Made by a program: the position numbers and the translations under genes. Below, in pieces: positions 46,962-57,021 of a DNA stretch of 64,000 nt. Origin of the DNA: Paraglaciecola sp. L1A13 (GTDB lineage Bacteria; Pseudomonadota; Gammaproteobacteria; Enterobacterales; Alteromonadaceae). Location: positions 1,860,001-1,924,000 of the forward strand of contig NZ_CP047024.1 in assembly GCF_009796745.1 (NCBI RefSeq), given 5' to 3'. A model generated the notes under the pieces. That model ran no database searches and had not been told where the DNA came from. It was given only the letters and a program-made list of their open reading frames with translations. Position 1 is the first letter of the stretch; each line of letters opens with the position of its first letter.

Positions 46962-47618
46962 TTAACAAGGCACGATAGTGATATGATTGATAACAGATTT
47001 AACACCAGGCGATGCCCACGTGGCCCGCAAAGCCTGATTGCGCTCAGCCGAAGATGTCACACTGCCTGTAAGAGTGACTGTGTCATGGTTAGTGCTGATC
47101 GAAATTCGGTGATTTTGTAAATCTGCATTACGTTTGAACGCCTCTTCGATTTTGTTTTTGACGTCGACCCATTTATTTGACGATTTGATCAAAACCTCAT
47201 TCGTTACGCCAGTGACGCCCATTAATCTATCGACACAATGTTGAGCCGCATTTTTCTGAAATTGCCAATCAGCCTCACCTTTCAGTGTGACCCAACCATG
47301 TTTAACAAAGGCAGAAATTTTGTCGATTGGTATTTCAACGTTCCACTCTAGTACATAGGCGACAGCTGTGGCGATGTCGGAATCGTTACGCTTATGTATA
47401 TCGAGTATCTCGACTTCAATGTCGTTAGCGACTGCCCGGACACCATAAACACTTTCGGCCGCAGATACTGCTGAGATTTGTGCAGCCAAATGTGTCACTC
47501 GGCCAGTGAGGGTGACGATGCCATCCTTCGCTGTTACACCGATATGTGACGAATCAAGATTAGGCCGCCAATCGATTTCGCAAAGAACATCATCTCTTAA
47601 TTGGTGATCCGTCTGCAT
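46962..47618 (-). CDS. Protein with three BON domains
   Basis: 218 residues from ATG 47618, chosen because GGAG lies 7 bp upstream; the ORF could begin 10 codons earlier. Three BON-like repeats are seen (about residues 5-70, 75-145 and 150-218), each with the VTLTGxVxxxAxR type strand-helix unit. No clear signal peptide is present, unlike OsmY. BON domains bind phospholipid and are linked to osmotic shock; proximity to ndvB fits that. Confidence 0.85.
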   Translation of the reverse strand: MQTDHQLRDDVLCEIDWRPNLDSSHIGVTAKDGIVTLTGRVTHLAAQISAVSAAESVYGVRAVANDIEVEILDIHKRNDSDIATAVAYVLEWNVEIPIDKISAFVKHGWVTLKGEADWQFQKNAAQHCVDRLMGVTGVTNEVLIKSSNKWVDVKNKIEEAFKRNADLQNHRISISTNHDTVTLTGSVTSSAERNQALRATWASPGVKSVINHITIVPC

Positions 47619-48148
47619 GTTTTCTCCGGCTGGGAATGAGTAGGGCATAGCTTTTCTCTAGACGACTATGCGCGAGCAATGAACAGATAAAAATAGTGGG
47701 CTTGATGTTCCTCTATAAAAAACTTAGTGCAGTTTGGTTGTACTGATTGATTCAGTCTGTACGACAACACACATAATAACGCTTTTTTTAGGAAGACTGC
47801 CTACGCTGTGGAAATGCTGCATTAAGTTGGAGTTGGGTATGGTTTGTTGTGGTTGTGGAGTAACAGTCAGCCGTATCGGGCTGGGGAGTTGACAGGCTTT
47901 TTATTAGGTGCATGATGGCCCCGTGGTTAGGTTAATAGCCAATGCAGTCATTATATTTAATACGTTGCATGGCTTGATTATAAAAAAAAACAACATAAGT
48001 CTAGGTAAAGAATAAATTCTCTTAGAATGCTTTTACATCAATTTATTTGTATGCGTTTATAGCAACAATAAAACTTAAAAAAACCTATTTTTAATAGGTT
48101 AGGGCATTGTGTAATCATCCTATTTAGCTGTAAATCAAAGGTAGCTCA
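47619..48148. other. Intergenic region before the GAF-GGDEF gene
   Basis: About 530 bp. A 7-bp perfect hairpin (AACCTAT 48082-48088 / ATAGGTT 48094-48100) lies 50 bp before the GGDEF gene. No gene seen. Confidence 0.5.
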
Positions 48149-49111
48149 ATGATTAAACCTGTTATACCTGAGAATGAAGCGGAACGCTTACATGCACTAA
48201 GAACCTTACAAATACTCGATACTTCTCACGAGGAACGATTTGATCGCGTGACTCGTATGGCTAAACGAATGTTTGGCGTGTCAACGTCGCTTGTTACCCT
48301 TATCGACGAGGATCGGCAGTGGTTCAAGTCTAAGCAAGGACTTGATATTACTGAAACGCCAAGAGATGTTTCGTTCTGTGGACATGCGATCAATCAAAAT
48401 GGACTTTTTATCATTTCGAACGCTAGTCAAGACGAACGATTTTTTGATAATCCATTTGTTAAGGATGATCCAAAAGTTCGCTTCTATGCAGGCTATCCTT
48501 TAAAAATTAGAGAAGGCGTGAATATAGGTACTTTGTGCCTTATCGATCAAGAACCAAGAGTCATGAATGCAGAAGACCAGCAACTTCTCAAAGATCTAGG
48601 CGCTATGGTTGAACAAGAAATTAAATCGATACAATTAGCGACGCTGGATGAGTTGACGTTAATTTCCAACAGACGTGGTTTTTTAACGCTTGTCGAACAT
48701 AGCTTAAGCATATGTCGACGAAACAAAGCACCAATGTCATTTTTATTATTTGACTTAAACAAATTTAAAGCGATTAACGATGCGTATGGACACCATGAAG
48801 GTGACTGTGTGCTGACCAAGTTTGCGCAATTAATGCGTAAAACGTTTAGAAATAGTGATGTAATCGGCCGACTAGGCGGAGATGAATTCGTTGCCATGTT
48901 GACCGATTCTAATAAGGAAAATACTGACGATATTTTAGCTAGGTTTGTTGAAGCTGTAGATGAAGCCAATTCAGTTATGAACAAACCCTACACAATTGAA
49001 TTCAGTGTAGGGTTAGCCCATTTTCAATATGATACGAAAAAATCAGTAGAGGAAATGATTCAAGATGCTGATGCCGCGATGTATGAACATAAGAAAAAAG
49101 AAGTTCGATAA
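48149..49111 (+). CDS. GAF-GGDEF diguanylate cyclase
   Basis: 320 residues. A GAF domain (about 25-155) is followed by a GGDEF domain with the intact catalytic LGGDEFVAML and an inhibitory RxxD site (RNSD) five residues before it. It should make cyclic di-GMP under sensory control of the GAF ligand. The GAF domain has CGHAI, seen in many cytoplasmic light/redox or nucleotide-type sensors. No partner gene is adjacent. Confidence 0.94.
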   Translation: MIKPVIPENEAERLHALRTLQILDTSHEERFDRVTRMAKRMFGVSTSLVTLIDEDRQWFKSKQGLDITETPRDVSFCGHAINQNGLFIISNASQDERFFDNPFVKDDPKVRFYAGYPLKIREGVNIGTLCLIDQEPRVMNAEDQQLLKDLGAMVEQEIKSIQLATLDELTLISNRRGFLTLVEHSLSICRRNKAPMSFLLFDLNKFKAINDAYGHHEGDCVLTKFAQLMRKTFRNSDVIGRLGGDEFVAMLTDSNKENTDDILARFVEAVDEANSVMNKPYTIEFSVGLAHFQYDTKKSVEEMIQDADAAMYEHKKKEVR

Positions 49112-49492
49112 ACTGGCTCGCTTATAACTGATTTATCGATATATATCCTAAAATAATCATTTAAAAGCGAGTAAGAATTAATTGTTAATGTGTGGTGTCG
49201 CCCTAAAATAGATGAAATATTGTAAATCGCTTGTTTTATTCAATCGTCTGCCGAGTTTCACGGTGACAGCATGCTTTAGTAGAGCGATTTCAGTGAATTT
49301 AGGCATTATCATCAATTCTCAATATGAATAAAAAGTAACTATCTTACAATTAACGAGAAATAGATTCAAAAAAGGCATTGGATATTTGGTTAAAATAATA
49401 TGGTTTTATGCCACATGACTATGTTTACTAAAAGTGTTGCTAAATCAAGTTTAGTCAGTCCCGTGTTCACTTTTATTTATGGGCAGTTTTTT
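49112..49492. other. Gap before the solute-binding protein
   Basis: About 380 bp, AT-rich, nothing recognised. An in-frame upstream ATG at 49400 exists for the next gene but gives an atypical signal region. Confidence 0.4.
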
Positions 49493-50257
49493 ATGACATT
49501 GGCACATTGTATTTTGAGGTGCTTAACCCGCCTTACAACAATCGCAACTTTGACTATTTGCGCATCTCAGCCTGCCTTTAGTTCGCAAGAACCTAAAGCA
49601 GTCCTTAGATACAATTTGGGTGGAACACAATCGTGGGTCCCTTACGGTTATTTTGGTGATCCTGATCGTCCAGGTGTTTTTGCGGAAGTGATTGAATTAA
49701 TTTTGCAACGTACTGGGGACCCTTACCAATTCTATTATTATCCGCCTAAACGTGCAGGGAAAGCCTTTAAAGAAGGTCGTTTAGATTTAGACTTTATGAG
49801 CCCAAGTTGGTTTAAAAACGGTGATATGGGCGATGATTATGTGACTACCAGCACCATTTTTAGTTTGACCGAATATGTTGTGACATTACCTGACAATGCA
49901 TCGCGTTATTCCAAACCTGAATCTATCGAGGGTAAAAGAGTAGGTACTGTGGCGGGTTATAATTATTATGATGAAGACAAATTCATCAGAGTTGATTTTT
50001 TGTCAGAAAGTGCGTTGATTGAAGGATTAAACAAACGTCGTTTTGATATGGTTATTTTAGAGGGAATAACGGCGCAGTATTGGGCTAACGTTTATCGGGT
50101 CCCCATTTCTTTGGCGAGCGTTCATTCACAAGGCGGCATTGTTATACGCATACGTAAACAACTCAGTTATTTATTACCAGAGTTCAATAGCGCTATAGAA
50201 GCCTTAAAACGTGAAGGGAAAATAGAAAAAATCCTGCAAAGTTACGTTGGAATTTGA
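49493..50257 (+). CDS. Periplasmic solute-binding-like protein (SBP_bac_3)
   Basis: 254 residues from ATG 49493, which places a normal signal peptide (LTTIATLTICASQPAFSSQ) at the N-terminus; an upstream ATG at 49400 would add 31 residues. The mature part shows the type 3 family pattern (GVFAEVIELILQRTGDPY, GKRVGTVAGYNYYDED). No ABC permease or ATPase is nearby, so it may be a sensor-type or orphan binder. Confidence 0.75.
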   Translation: MTLAHCILRCLTRLTTIATLTICASQPAFSSQEPKAVLRYNLGGTQSWVPYGYFGDPDRPGVFAEVIELILQRTGDPYQFYYYPPKRAGKAFKEGRLDLDFMSPSWFKNGDMGDDYVTTSTIFSLTEYVVTLPDNASRYSKPESIEGKRVGTVAGYNYYDEDKFIRVDFLSESALIEGLNKRRFDMVILEGITAQYWANVYRVPISLASVHSQGGIVIRIRKQLSYLLPEFNSAIEALKREGKIEKILQSYVGI

Positions 50258-50402
50258 ATTTGCTCTTTTTCTTGAGAGTATCGACAAAGTAAGACTTAGC
50301 AATTGTGCTCACTCTAAAATTCAACTTTACGGGGCAACAGCAAATTACATTTGGCGACAGTGCCAAAAATAGCTAACATTCTCGTCTGATTTTCGTTACC
50401 TA

Positions 50403-51608
50403 TTGGAAATACCCCCTATGCCTGATGGGTCAAACCTCACAACAACGTCTAATTATCCCCTTCGAGTGTACCAAGCGCAATTAGGCAGTAAGCTTGTTGA
50501 TGATCCCTCACAACTACAAGCTATTAAGGCACTAGATGCATTGTTTTGGCAATTAAGTCAGCACAGCATAACCTCGCCTGAGCCAATCAAAGGCCTTTAT
50601 CTTTGGGGGGATGTGGGTAGGGGGAAAACATTTTTAATGGACTTGTTTTATGATTGCTTGCCGCAAAAGGGCAAGTTGAGGCTGCATTTCCATCGTTTTA
50701 TGGCACGTATTCACCACGCGCTTAAAGAGCAAACTGGTCAACAAGATCCTTTGGTGTGCATTGCCAAAGATCTCGCTAAAGAGCACCAAGTCGTGTGTTT
50801 TGATGAATTTTTTGTGTCGGATATTGGCGATGCCATGATATTGGCGGGTTTATTTGCATGCTTGTTTAAAGAGGGCGTGGTATTAGTTGCTACCTCGAAT
50901 ATTCCCATTGAACGTTTATATGAAAATGGATTAGCGAGGCATAAATTTTTGCCTTTTATTGCTCTGCTACAACAACATACGTGCATGTTGCACCTTGCTG
51001 GGGAACAAGATCACCGTTTACATCAATTACCTGCACAACCGGGTGAAGCCGAATTTAGCACCGCATCCAAGTATGTGGGTAACACCGCTAAAATGGATTT
51101 TGGAACTATTTTTTCTGAGCTCATCCAAGTAACCGGTGCCGTAAAGATAAATGACTCGAGTATACATATCTGCCATCGTGATATCCCTGTATTGGGTGCC
51201 ACCGACATCAATACCGTAAATACTATTGTGTGGTTCGACTTTTACGACTTATGTGAAGGCCCTCGTTCACAACTTGATTATATGGAGATTGCGACTCGCT
51301 TTAACACAGTGATGTTAAGTGGTGTGCCACAATTAGGTGGTCAAGTTCGGGGATGGATTAAGGCCCGCGGCACTGAAGATGGTACAGGTGAAAACCAAGC
51401 CACCAGTACCGGCGAGCGAGTTTTATCTTATGCGGCGAATGATGATATGGCGCGGCGTTTTATTAGCCTAATTGATGAGTTCTATGATCAAAAAGTGACG
51501 CTATATTTAAGCACTGATGTGCCGTTGACAGAGCTTTATCTTGAAGGCGCGCTGACTTTCGAATTTCGGCGCACGTATAGTCGTTTAATTGAAATGAGCC
51601 AAGGCTGA
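50403..51608 (+). CDS. zapE: ZapE/AFG1-like cell-division ATPase
   Basis: 401 residues from TTG 50403, or 396 from ATG 50418, which reads better. Walker A is GDVGRGKT (69-76) and Walker B is VVCFDEFFVSD (130-140). The C-terminal block FDFYDLCEGPRS and YSRLIEMSQG match ZapE, which helps constrict the FtsZ ring under stress. Standard-length protein, alone between two signalling genes. Confidence 0.92.
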   Translation: MEIPPMPDGSNLTTTSNYPLRVYQAQLGSKLVDDPSQLQAIKALDALFWQLSQHSITSPEPIKGLYLWGDVGRGKTFLMDLFYDCLPQKGKLRLHFHRFMARIHHALKEQTGQQDPLVCIAKDLAKEHQVVCFDEFFVSDIGDAMILAGLFACLFKEGVVLVATSNIPIERLYENGLARHKFLPFIALLQQHTCMLHLAGEQDHRLHQLPAQPGEAEFSTASKYVGNTAKMDFGTIFSELIQVTGAVKINDSSIHICHRDIPVLGATDINTVNTIVWFDFYDLCEGPRSQLDYMEIATRFNTVMLSGVPQLGGQVRGWIKARGTEDGTGENQATSTGERVLSYAANDDMARRFISLIDEFYDQKVTLYLSTDVPLTELYLEGALTFEFRRTYSRLIEMSQG

Positions 51609-51873
51609 GCGTCGTTGCTCGTCGTCCACATTGTTTGCCGTTAGATTGGTTAATACATCGACAGAAAACTTAATACGGCCGATATTGATATTGCCAAATG
51701 ATGATAGTCATTTGATTGAATGGTAATAGGCGATAGCAACATTCTAATTTGATTATGTCGTTCTCTTTGTGCGGTATGAGGTATGTTCCTTTAGTGCCTA
51801 GTAATTGGAGGCTGGTCTGGTAAAGTAAAAGTGTGTAACAATTTGGTGTACGACGACTGGAGAATATCAATTT

Positions 51874-53808
51874 ATGCTTCACCAGGATGAGCTCAAAACA
51901 GCAGTGTGGATTTACGACATAGATAAATCGTGCATTGTCTGGGCTAATCAGTCGGCTCTTGATTGGTGGGAAAGCCCGAGTCTTGAGGAATTACAACGAC
52001 GAAATTTTGAGGAAGGCGCTTCGCAAGCTGTTAAAGAGGGCCTGCGAGAATATCAAAATAAGTTTTGTAACAATGAGAGCCTAATCGAATTGTGGCATTT
52101 TTCACCCAACGGAACAGAAAAGAAGGCGTACTGTTGGTTGTCGGGCATTCGCTTACCCGATAACCGTATGGGCATGCAAGTCGAAGCAACACCCTCACAT
52201 ATCATTCCAGAACTCTTCCAAGGGCATGCCATCGCAATTATGGCGACCTTTGATATGCACGGCCATTTTCAAAGCTGTAATCCGCCATTTAGTAAAGAAT
52301 TTGGCAAAGCGCGACCGAGTTTATCTCGTTTACTCTGCAAACCCGAATTATTCGCTGCAGTACAGAAAAATATTCATAACAATAAAAAGTTTGAGGCGGA
52401 TTTATTATTGCAGGCATTATCAGGTCAAACCTGGTTTAGAGCCTCATTCAGTGCATCAAAAGACACGGCAAACAATACGTCGATGTTGTGTCAATTACAC
52501 AATATCGATGAACGCAAAAAACGCGAATTCCTGCTGCTTAAACAAGCGCACACAGATTCATTAACTGGTTTATTGAATCGCAGAGGATTTAGCGAAAACA
52601 TTCAACCCATGCTAGAGGCTAAACAAGATATCGTCGTTTTTTATATCGATCTTGACGGCTTTAAGATGATTAACGATTCTCTTGGTCATGGCATTGGGGA
52701 TTTAGTTTTACAACAAGTGGCTAGCCGCTTAACGACTCTTGAGTTTACTGATTTAGAGTGCTGTCGTTTTGGGGGGGATGAGTTTGTCATCGTCTTACCT
52801 GACACCAACCGTGGGCTAGATATAAATGAAATTGCCGCATCCATTGTGAATAAATTATCAATACCTTATGAAGATGACTGCGGCAGTTTATTGGCTGTTT
52901 CGGCCAGTATTGGGGTGGCAAGGTGCCCGGACGATAGCCTTGATTTAATCGAGTTAATTCGCTTTGCCGATGCGGCAATGTACTGCTCTAAAAAACGCGG
53001 TAAAAAACGTTCGACTATTTTCGTTGCGGGTATGGAAAAAGAAATTTTACGAAAAAGTATTGTGACCCAATATTTAAATAAAGCCATTGAAAACGGTGAA
53101 TTGTCACTGCACTATCAGACGATTGTGGACCCTTACGATAACAGTATCTATTCGTTTGAAGCACTACTTCGCTGGTTTAATCCTGAACTAGGCAATGTAT
53201 CACCTCAAGAGCTTATTGATATCGCTGAGCGCACTGGATTGATTCATGAAATAGAAAATTGGGTGATAAATACCGCTATTTCGAATTTAAGTAAACTACG
53301 GCAGTATACCAATAGCCAAGCTCGCATTGCGGTGAATATTTCGAGTATCCATTTGGTGGACAAGGGACTGACACCTTATTTATTGTCCACATTGCATAAA
53401 TATAACCTCAGTCCTAGTGATCTCATTATTGAAATTACCGAAAGCGTACTGTTAGATGACTTAGACAATACCAATAATCCAGTGACCGCGATTACGTCAA
53501 CAGGTATAAATATTAGTATTGATGATTTTGGTACCGGCTATTCATCTCTGGCTTACTTGCAAAAAATTAAAGCGACTTCTGTGAAAATCGATAAGGGATT
53601 TGTGAATAATGACGATAATTTGTTTGCAACGTTAAGTGCAATCAACAATGTCATTGTTTCTTTAGGCATGCGCTCCGTAGTTGAAGGTATTGAAACTGAA
53701 CAGCAAGCAGAAAATGCAAAAAAAGCAGGTATAGCGTTACAACAAGGATATTGGTATACGAAGCCGAAACCTGTAGAAGCGTATAAGAAACCTTCGCACC
53801 GCAAATAG
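51874..53808 (+). CDS. PAS-GGDEF-EAL cyclic di-GMP protein
   Basis: 644 residues. A PAS-like sensory part (about 1-215) precedes GGDEF (about 225-380, motif FGGDEFVIVL) and EAL (about 395-640, motif YSFEALLRWFN, later IDDFGTGYSSLAYL with key Asp pair). Both catalytic motifs look intact, so either synthesis or hydrolysis of cyclic di-GMP is possible. A strong terminator follows. Confidence 0.94.
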   Translation: MLHQDELKTAVWIYDIDKSCIVWANQSALDWWESPSLEELQRRNFEEGASQAVKEGLREYQNKFCNNESLIELWHFSPNGTEKKAYCWLSGIRLPDNRMGMQVEATPSHIIPELFQGHAIAIMATFDMHGHFQSCNPPFSKEFGKARPSLSRLLCKPELFAAVQKNIHNNKKFEADLLLQALSGQTWFRASFSASKDTANNTSMLCQLHNIDERKKREFLLLKQAHTDSLTGLLNRRGFSENIQPMLEAKQDIVVFYIDLDGFKMINDSLGHGIGDLVLQQVASRLTTLEFTDLECCRFGGDEFVIVLPDTNRGLDINEIAASIVNKLSIPYEDDCGSLLAVSASIGVARCPDDSLDLIELIRFADAAMYCSKKRGKKRSTIFVAGMEKEILRKSIVTQYLNKAIENGELSLHYQTIVDPYDNSIYSFEALLRWFNPELGNVSPQELIDIAERTGLIHEIENWVINTAISNLSKLRQYTNSQARIAVNISSIHLVDKGLTPYLLSTLHKYNLSPSDLIIEITESVLLDDLDNTNNPVTAITSTGINISIDDFGTGYSSLAYLQKIKATSVKIDKGFVNNDDNLFATLSAINNVIVSLGMRSVVEGIETEQQAENAKKAGIALQQGYWYTKPKPVEAYKKPSHRK

Positions 53809-53900
53809 TTAACAATGGCCAATTGTAAAAATGACTATTTTCTTTACTTTGCAAATATTACCTGACTTCTACTGTCAACAATCTAATTGAAATGGAGTGG

Positions 53901-53926
53901 AAACGGAGCGTTTGGCTCCGTTTTTG
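53901..53926 (+). terminator. Rho-independent terminator after the PAS-GGDEF-EAL gene
   Basis: AAACGGAGC / GCTCCGTTT, 9-bp stem, loop GTTTG, then T run. Confidence 0.9.
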
Positions 53927-53950
53927 AACCGATATTTAGAAGTTTGAACG

Positions 53951-55120
53951 CTAGAAGCGATATGTCATATCAATGCCCACTTGGCGACCACGACGCGCTG
54001 CACTGAAAAATGCGCGAGGTGAACCATTGTCTGCACCATCCGGTGCGGTATTGATGGATGAGAAGGTAAAATAAGGAATACCTCACCAGCGAGATGTCAA
54101 AATAGGCGCGTCTTCATCTGTTAGGTTTCGAGCATATAAGCTCACGCGCCAATTCTCACTGTGTACGCCCATGCGAGCACCCATTATAATCGCGCTCGGT
54201 ACGTAGGCTAAGTTATGCACCTGCACGTATTTTTTAGATTCGTAGCTGGCATCTATATTAAAAAAGGCTTCTAGTTCCCCTGTGATAGGGGTGATGTACT
54301 CTAAGAATGCACTTGCCTGATGTTTAGAACTCAATGGGAATGAATTACCTTCAATGGAGCAACTGGCAGGAGTGGTAATACCAAAGTCACTGCGAAAATC
54401 AGTGCCGGTTGTTGTGCCTGGTGTTAATACACCGCCACCGCTGGTGAGAGCCCATTAAAAATCGTCACAACCCTGGGTAAATTTAGTGTCAGCTAATGCG
54501 TAGGTAAAACGGCCAGATAATTGTTCGCTAAACTGGGCGTTAACATCGAGTTCAATACCAAATACTTGACATTCACCTTGGTTCGTAGCGACAGACGTGA
54601 TATTGCCTGACGGTACATTTAGTGGCGTCGTTAGTTGTATGTCGCTTACATCGTTGTAAAACATAGATATGGTGGCGTACACATTGTTAATCGCGCTGCT
54701 TTTTATACCAAGTTCGTAAGTGGTTATTTCTTCTTGCTCGTAGGTGGGTTTGCCGGTATCGGCACCCGCTGAACCATTAATTCCTCCGGGTTTAACGCCT
54801 TGGGCAATGATGCCGTAAAAGATGGTGTTATTGTCATGTCTATAATTTAATGTCGCTCTTGGGGTAAAGTTGTTCCAGCTACCATCTGCATCAAACGTCA
54901 AACACCCTCTAGGTCGAACTCGGTAACGGATTTTTCTTCTTCTGCCCAGCGAGCTTCGAATGTGCCGTCTATCTTATTGCTAAATTGATAGTCAATCGAG
55001 GCATAAATCGCATTAGTGGAGACATCGAGCAGTTGATTTACTGGTCACCAGTAGCATTACTATCGTGGGTTTGTTAGCCAAAATAATATTTCAGGTCAGC
55101 GAAAATTTTTTAACAATCCG
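53951..55120 (-). pseudogene. Decayed TonB-dependent receptor
   Basis: One reading frame carries the barrel end: ADTKFTQGCDDF, stop TAA, WALTSGG..., SLYARNLTDEDAPILTSRW, stop TGA, then GVDG-like ARRGRQVGIDMTYRF. Two in-frame stops and a frameshift at about 54900 split it (EFDLEGV / TFDADGSW). Upstream of 55050 stops accumulate and the plug is lost. The residues are typical of a barrel C-terminal half. It is a clear pseudogene, not recoding. Confidence 0.85.
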
Positions 55121-55234
55121 CAGCAGCGATCTGATCAGTGGCACTGATCAACGGCCTGGTTACGAGGACCACCACGCATTCCTTGTTTGCAGATGAACCT
55201 GCTAGTGGGCAAGCAAGGTATCACTACCCCATAA

Positions 55235-55342
55235 ATGCAAAAAAATGAGTTTAGTGGAAGTTGTTTTATACTGCGTGCTCCTGATGGTTTAAACTGGCAG
55301 TTATTGCCTAATCCTACACTTAAGGCGCCACCGATTACTTAA
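55235..55342 (+). pseudogene. Possible remnant of a glycan-active enzyme
   Basis: A 35-codon frame reads FILRAPDGLNWQLLPNPTLK. The APDGLNW block resembles five-bladed-propeller glycoside hydrolases, in which SPDGLNW-like motifs recur. No start with ribosome site; next to a decayed TonB receptor. Confidence 0.3.
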
Positions 55343-55496
55343 CTTAACTTTCCTGTGAAATTATATTAAATGAATTATATATCATAGGCATAGGCTGGAA
55401 TAGTAAGCACGATTTCGACTATTCGGTTGTCGAAAAAGATGGTGTTTTTATCTGTCACTTAATCCCAATTACAACATAAATGAAGAAGCCGATTGA

Positions 55497-55961
55497 ATGG
55501 AAATAACGATAGACAGGCTTGTGTGTGATGGCGTACGCGGGCTATTGGAAGAACATCTAGCAGACATGTATGCTACTTCTCCATCAGACAGCGTACACGC
55601 TTTGGATATGAACGCCTTAAAGCATGCTGCTATTACGTTTTGGTCTGCACGGGAAAACGGCATTGTGCTGGGATGCGTTGCGTTAAAAGCGCTGACGCCT
55701 ATCCATGGCGAAATTAAATCGATGCGAACGGCAGATTCAGGGCGTAACCGGGGTGTGGGATCTGCATTATTAACGCATCTGATTCAACAGGCCAAACAGC
55801 GTGATTTTCAACAACTAAGTTTAGAGACTGGCACCATGGAATATTTTGCTCCGGCAAGACGGTTGTACCATAAATTCGGCTTTGAATATTGTGGCCCATT
55901 TGCGGATTATGCATTGGATCCAAATAGTTGTTATATGACCTTGTTGTTAAATGATAAGTAA
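55497..55961 (+). CDS. GNAT-family N-acetyltransferase
   Basis: 154 residues. Motif A: GEIKSMRTADSGRNRGVGSA (loop R-N-R-G-V-G-S-A), with the later LYHKFGF block. Similar to small YafP/ArgA-like stand-alone acetyltransferases, substrate unknown. It is followed by a strong hairpin and is convergent to the TIM-barrel gene. Confidence 0.88.
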   Translation: MEITIDRLVCDGVRGLLEEHLADMYATSPSDSVHALDMNALKHAAITFWSARENGIVLGCVALKALTPIHGEIKSMRTADSGRNRGVGSALLTHLIQQAKQRDFQQLSLETGTMEYFAPARRLYHKFGFEYCGPFADYALDPNSCYMTLLLNDK

Positions 55962-55968
55962 ATATGAA

Positions 55969-56003
55969 AAAGCCACAGAGCGTGCGGGCTTTGTGGCTTT
56001 CTT
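55969..56003 (+). terminator. Terminator after the GNAT gene
   Basis: AAAGCCACA (55969-55977) pairs with TGTGGCTTT (55992-56000), then TT-rich sequence. Stem 9 bp. Confidence 0.75.
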
Positions 56004-56042
56004 ACTTAACATACTCGGTTCAGATATGTAACGGCTAAAAGG

Positions 56043-56945
56043 TTAGGCCAGTAATTGAGAGACGGCTTTATAACCTTGCTGTATGGTTTTTAATTTGTCG
56101 TCAGTTTTATCCCGCTCAACAAACCTATGCTCTACGCCTGAAAGTGCAGATTGGGCAAAGATAGGCGCAAAATCTATGGTGCCAGTGCCAACATCGGCAA
56201 AATTACCTGCTTCATCCATGTCTTTAACATGCCATAACTTAAAGCGACCTGGGTGTTTTCTAAAATAGGCGAGGGGATCTTGCTTGGCTTTTACCATCCA
56301 GAATAAATCCATTTCCATGGCCATGACATCTTTGTCAGTTTCGTTTAGCAAAACATCATATGGCAATTGGCCATCACGCATCTCGAATTCAAAATCATGG
56401 TTGTGATAGGCCAGTTTTAGCCCAACTTTATTACACGCTTCGCCAATGACATTGCATTGTTGTGCTAATGCTTTGTACACACCAATTCCTGTTCCGCGTT
56501 GCTCTTCGGTCAAATACGGAATAACGATGTATTTATGTCCCACTTCTAACGCATGATCAATCACGCTGTTGACGCCGTTATCAAAGGCTGTCAGTGGTAT
56601 GTGTGCCGACGGCGCTGTTAATCCTTCGTTGTGCAAAATCGTTTTGATTTCACTCGGTTTGTGATCGTAATAGCCCGCAAACTCCAATTCTTTATAGCCG
56701 ACTGCCGCCACTAATTTCAAGGTGGCAGGTAAGCTGACGGCCATCATGTCCCTAAGGGTATAAAGCTGAAGACCCACGGTAGCGCTTTTTGCCATTATGT
56801 TTGCGGCAAACGCCAAAGAGCCAGGCATGACAGTAAGGCCCATAGCGGCGGCACTGAGTTTGACGAAACGTCGGCGGCTGCTTTGGGACTCGGCTTCAAT
56901 ACTTGTACTTAGGGCGTTTGGTGCGCTATGGGTGTTAATTTTCAT
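56043..56945 (-). CDS. Tat-exported sugar-isomerase-like TIM-barrel protein
   Basis: 300 residues. The N-terminus has a twin-arginine signal (SRRRFVKLSAAAMG, residues 22-35). The barrel shows the xylose-isomerase-like metal-binding strands LAYHNHDFEF, MEMDLFW, KLWHVKDMD and FVERDK. It therefore acts outside the cytoplasm, presumably on sugar or its oxidised form. A convergent GNAT precedes it and a LacI gene follows on the same strand 76 bp upstream. Confidence 0.88.
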   Translation of the reverse strand: MKINTHSAPNALSTSIEAESQSSRRRFVKLSAAAMGLTVMPGSLAFAANIMAKSATVGLQLYTLRDMMAVSLPATLKLVAAVGYKELEFAGYYDHKPSEIKTILHNEGLTAPSAHIPLTAFDNGVNSVIDHALEVGHKYIVIPYLTEEQRGTGIGVYKALAQQCNVIGEACNKVGLKLAYHNHDFEFEMRDGQLPYDVLLNETDKDVMAMEMDLFWMVKAKQDPLAYFRKHPGRFKLWHVKDMDEAGNFADVGTGTIDFAPIFAQSALSGVEHRFVERDKTDDKLKTIQQGYKAVSQLLA

Positions 56946-57021
56946 GTTGATTCTCCATGTAAGTGTTCACGTCATGCAGGTGCATTACGTCCAGTGAATG
57001 CACGAGCAGATATACTCGGTA

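Noticed and set aside
53951..55120. Stop-codon read-through or recoding in the TonB receptor
   Set aside because: Two different stops (TAA, TGA) plus a frameshift and a missing plug fit ordinary decay.
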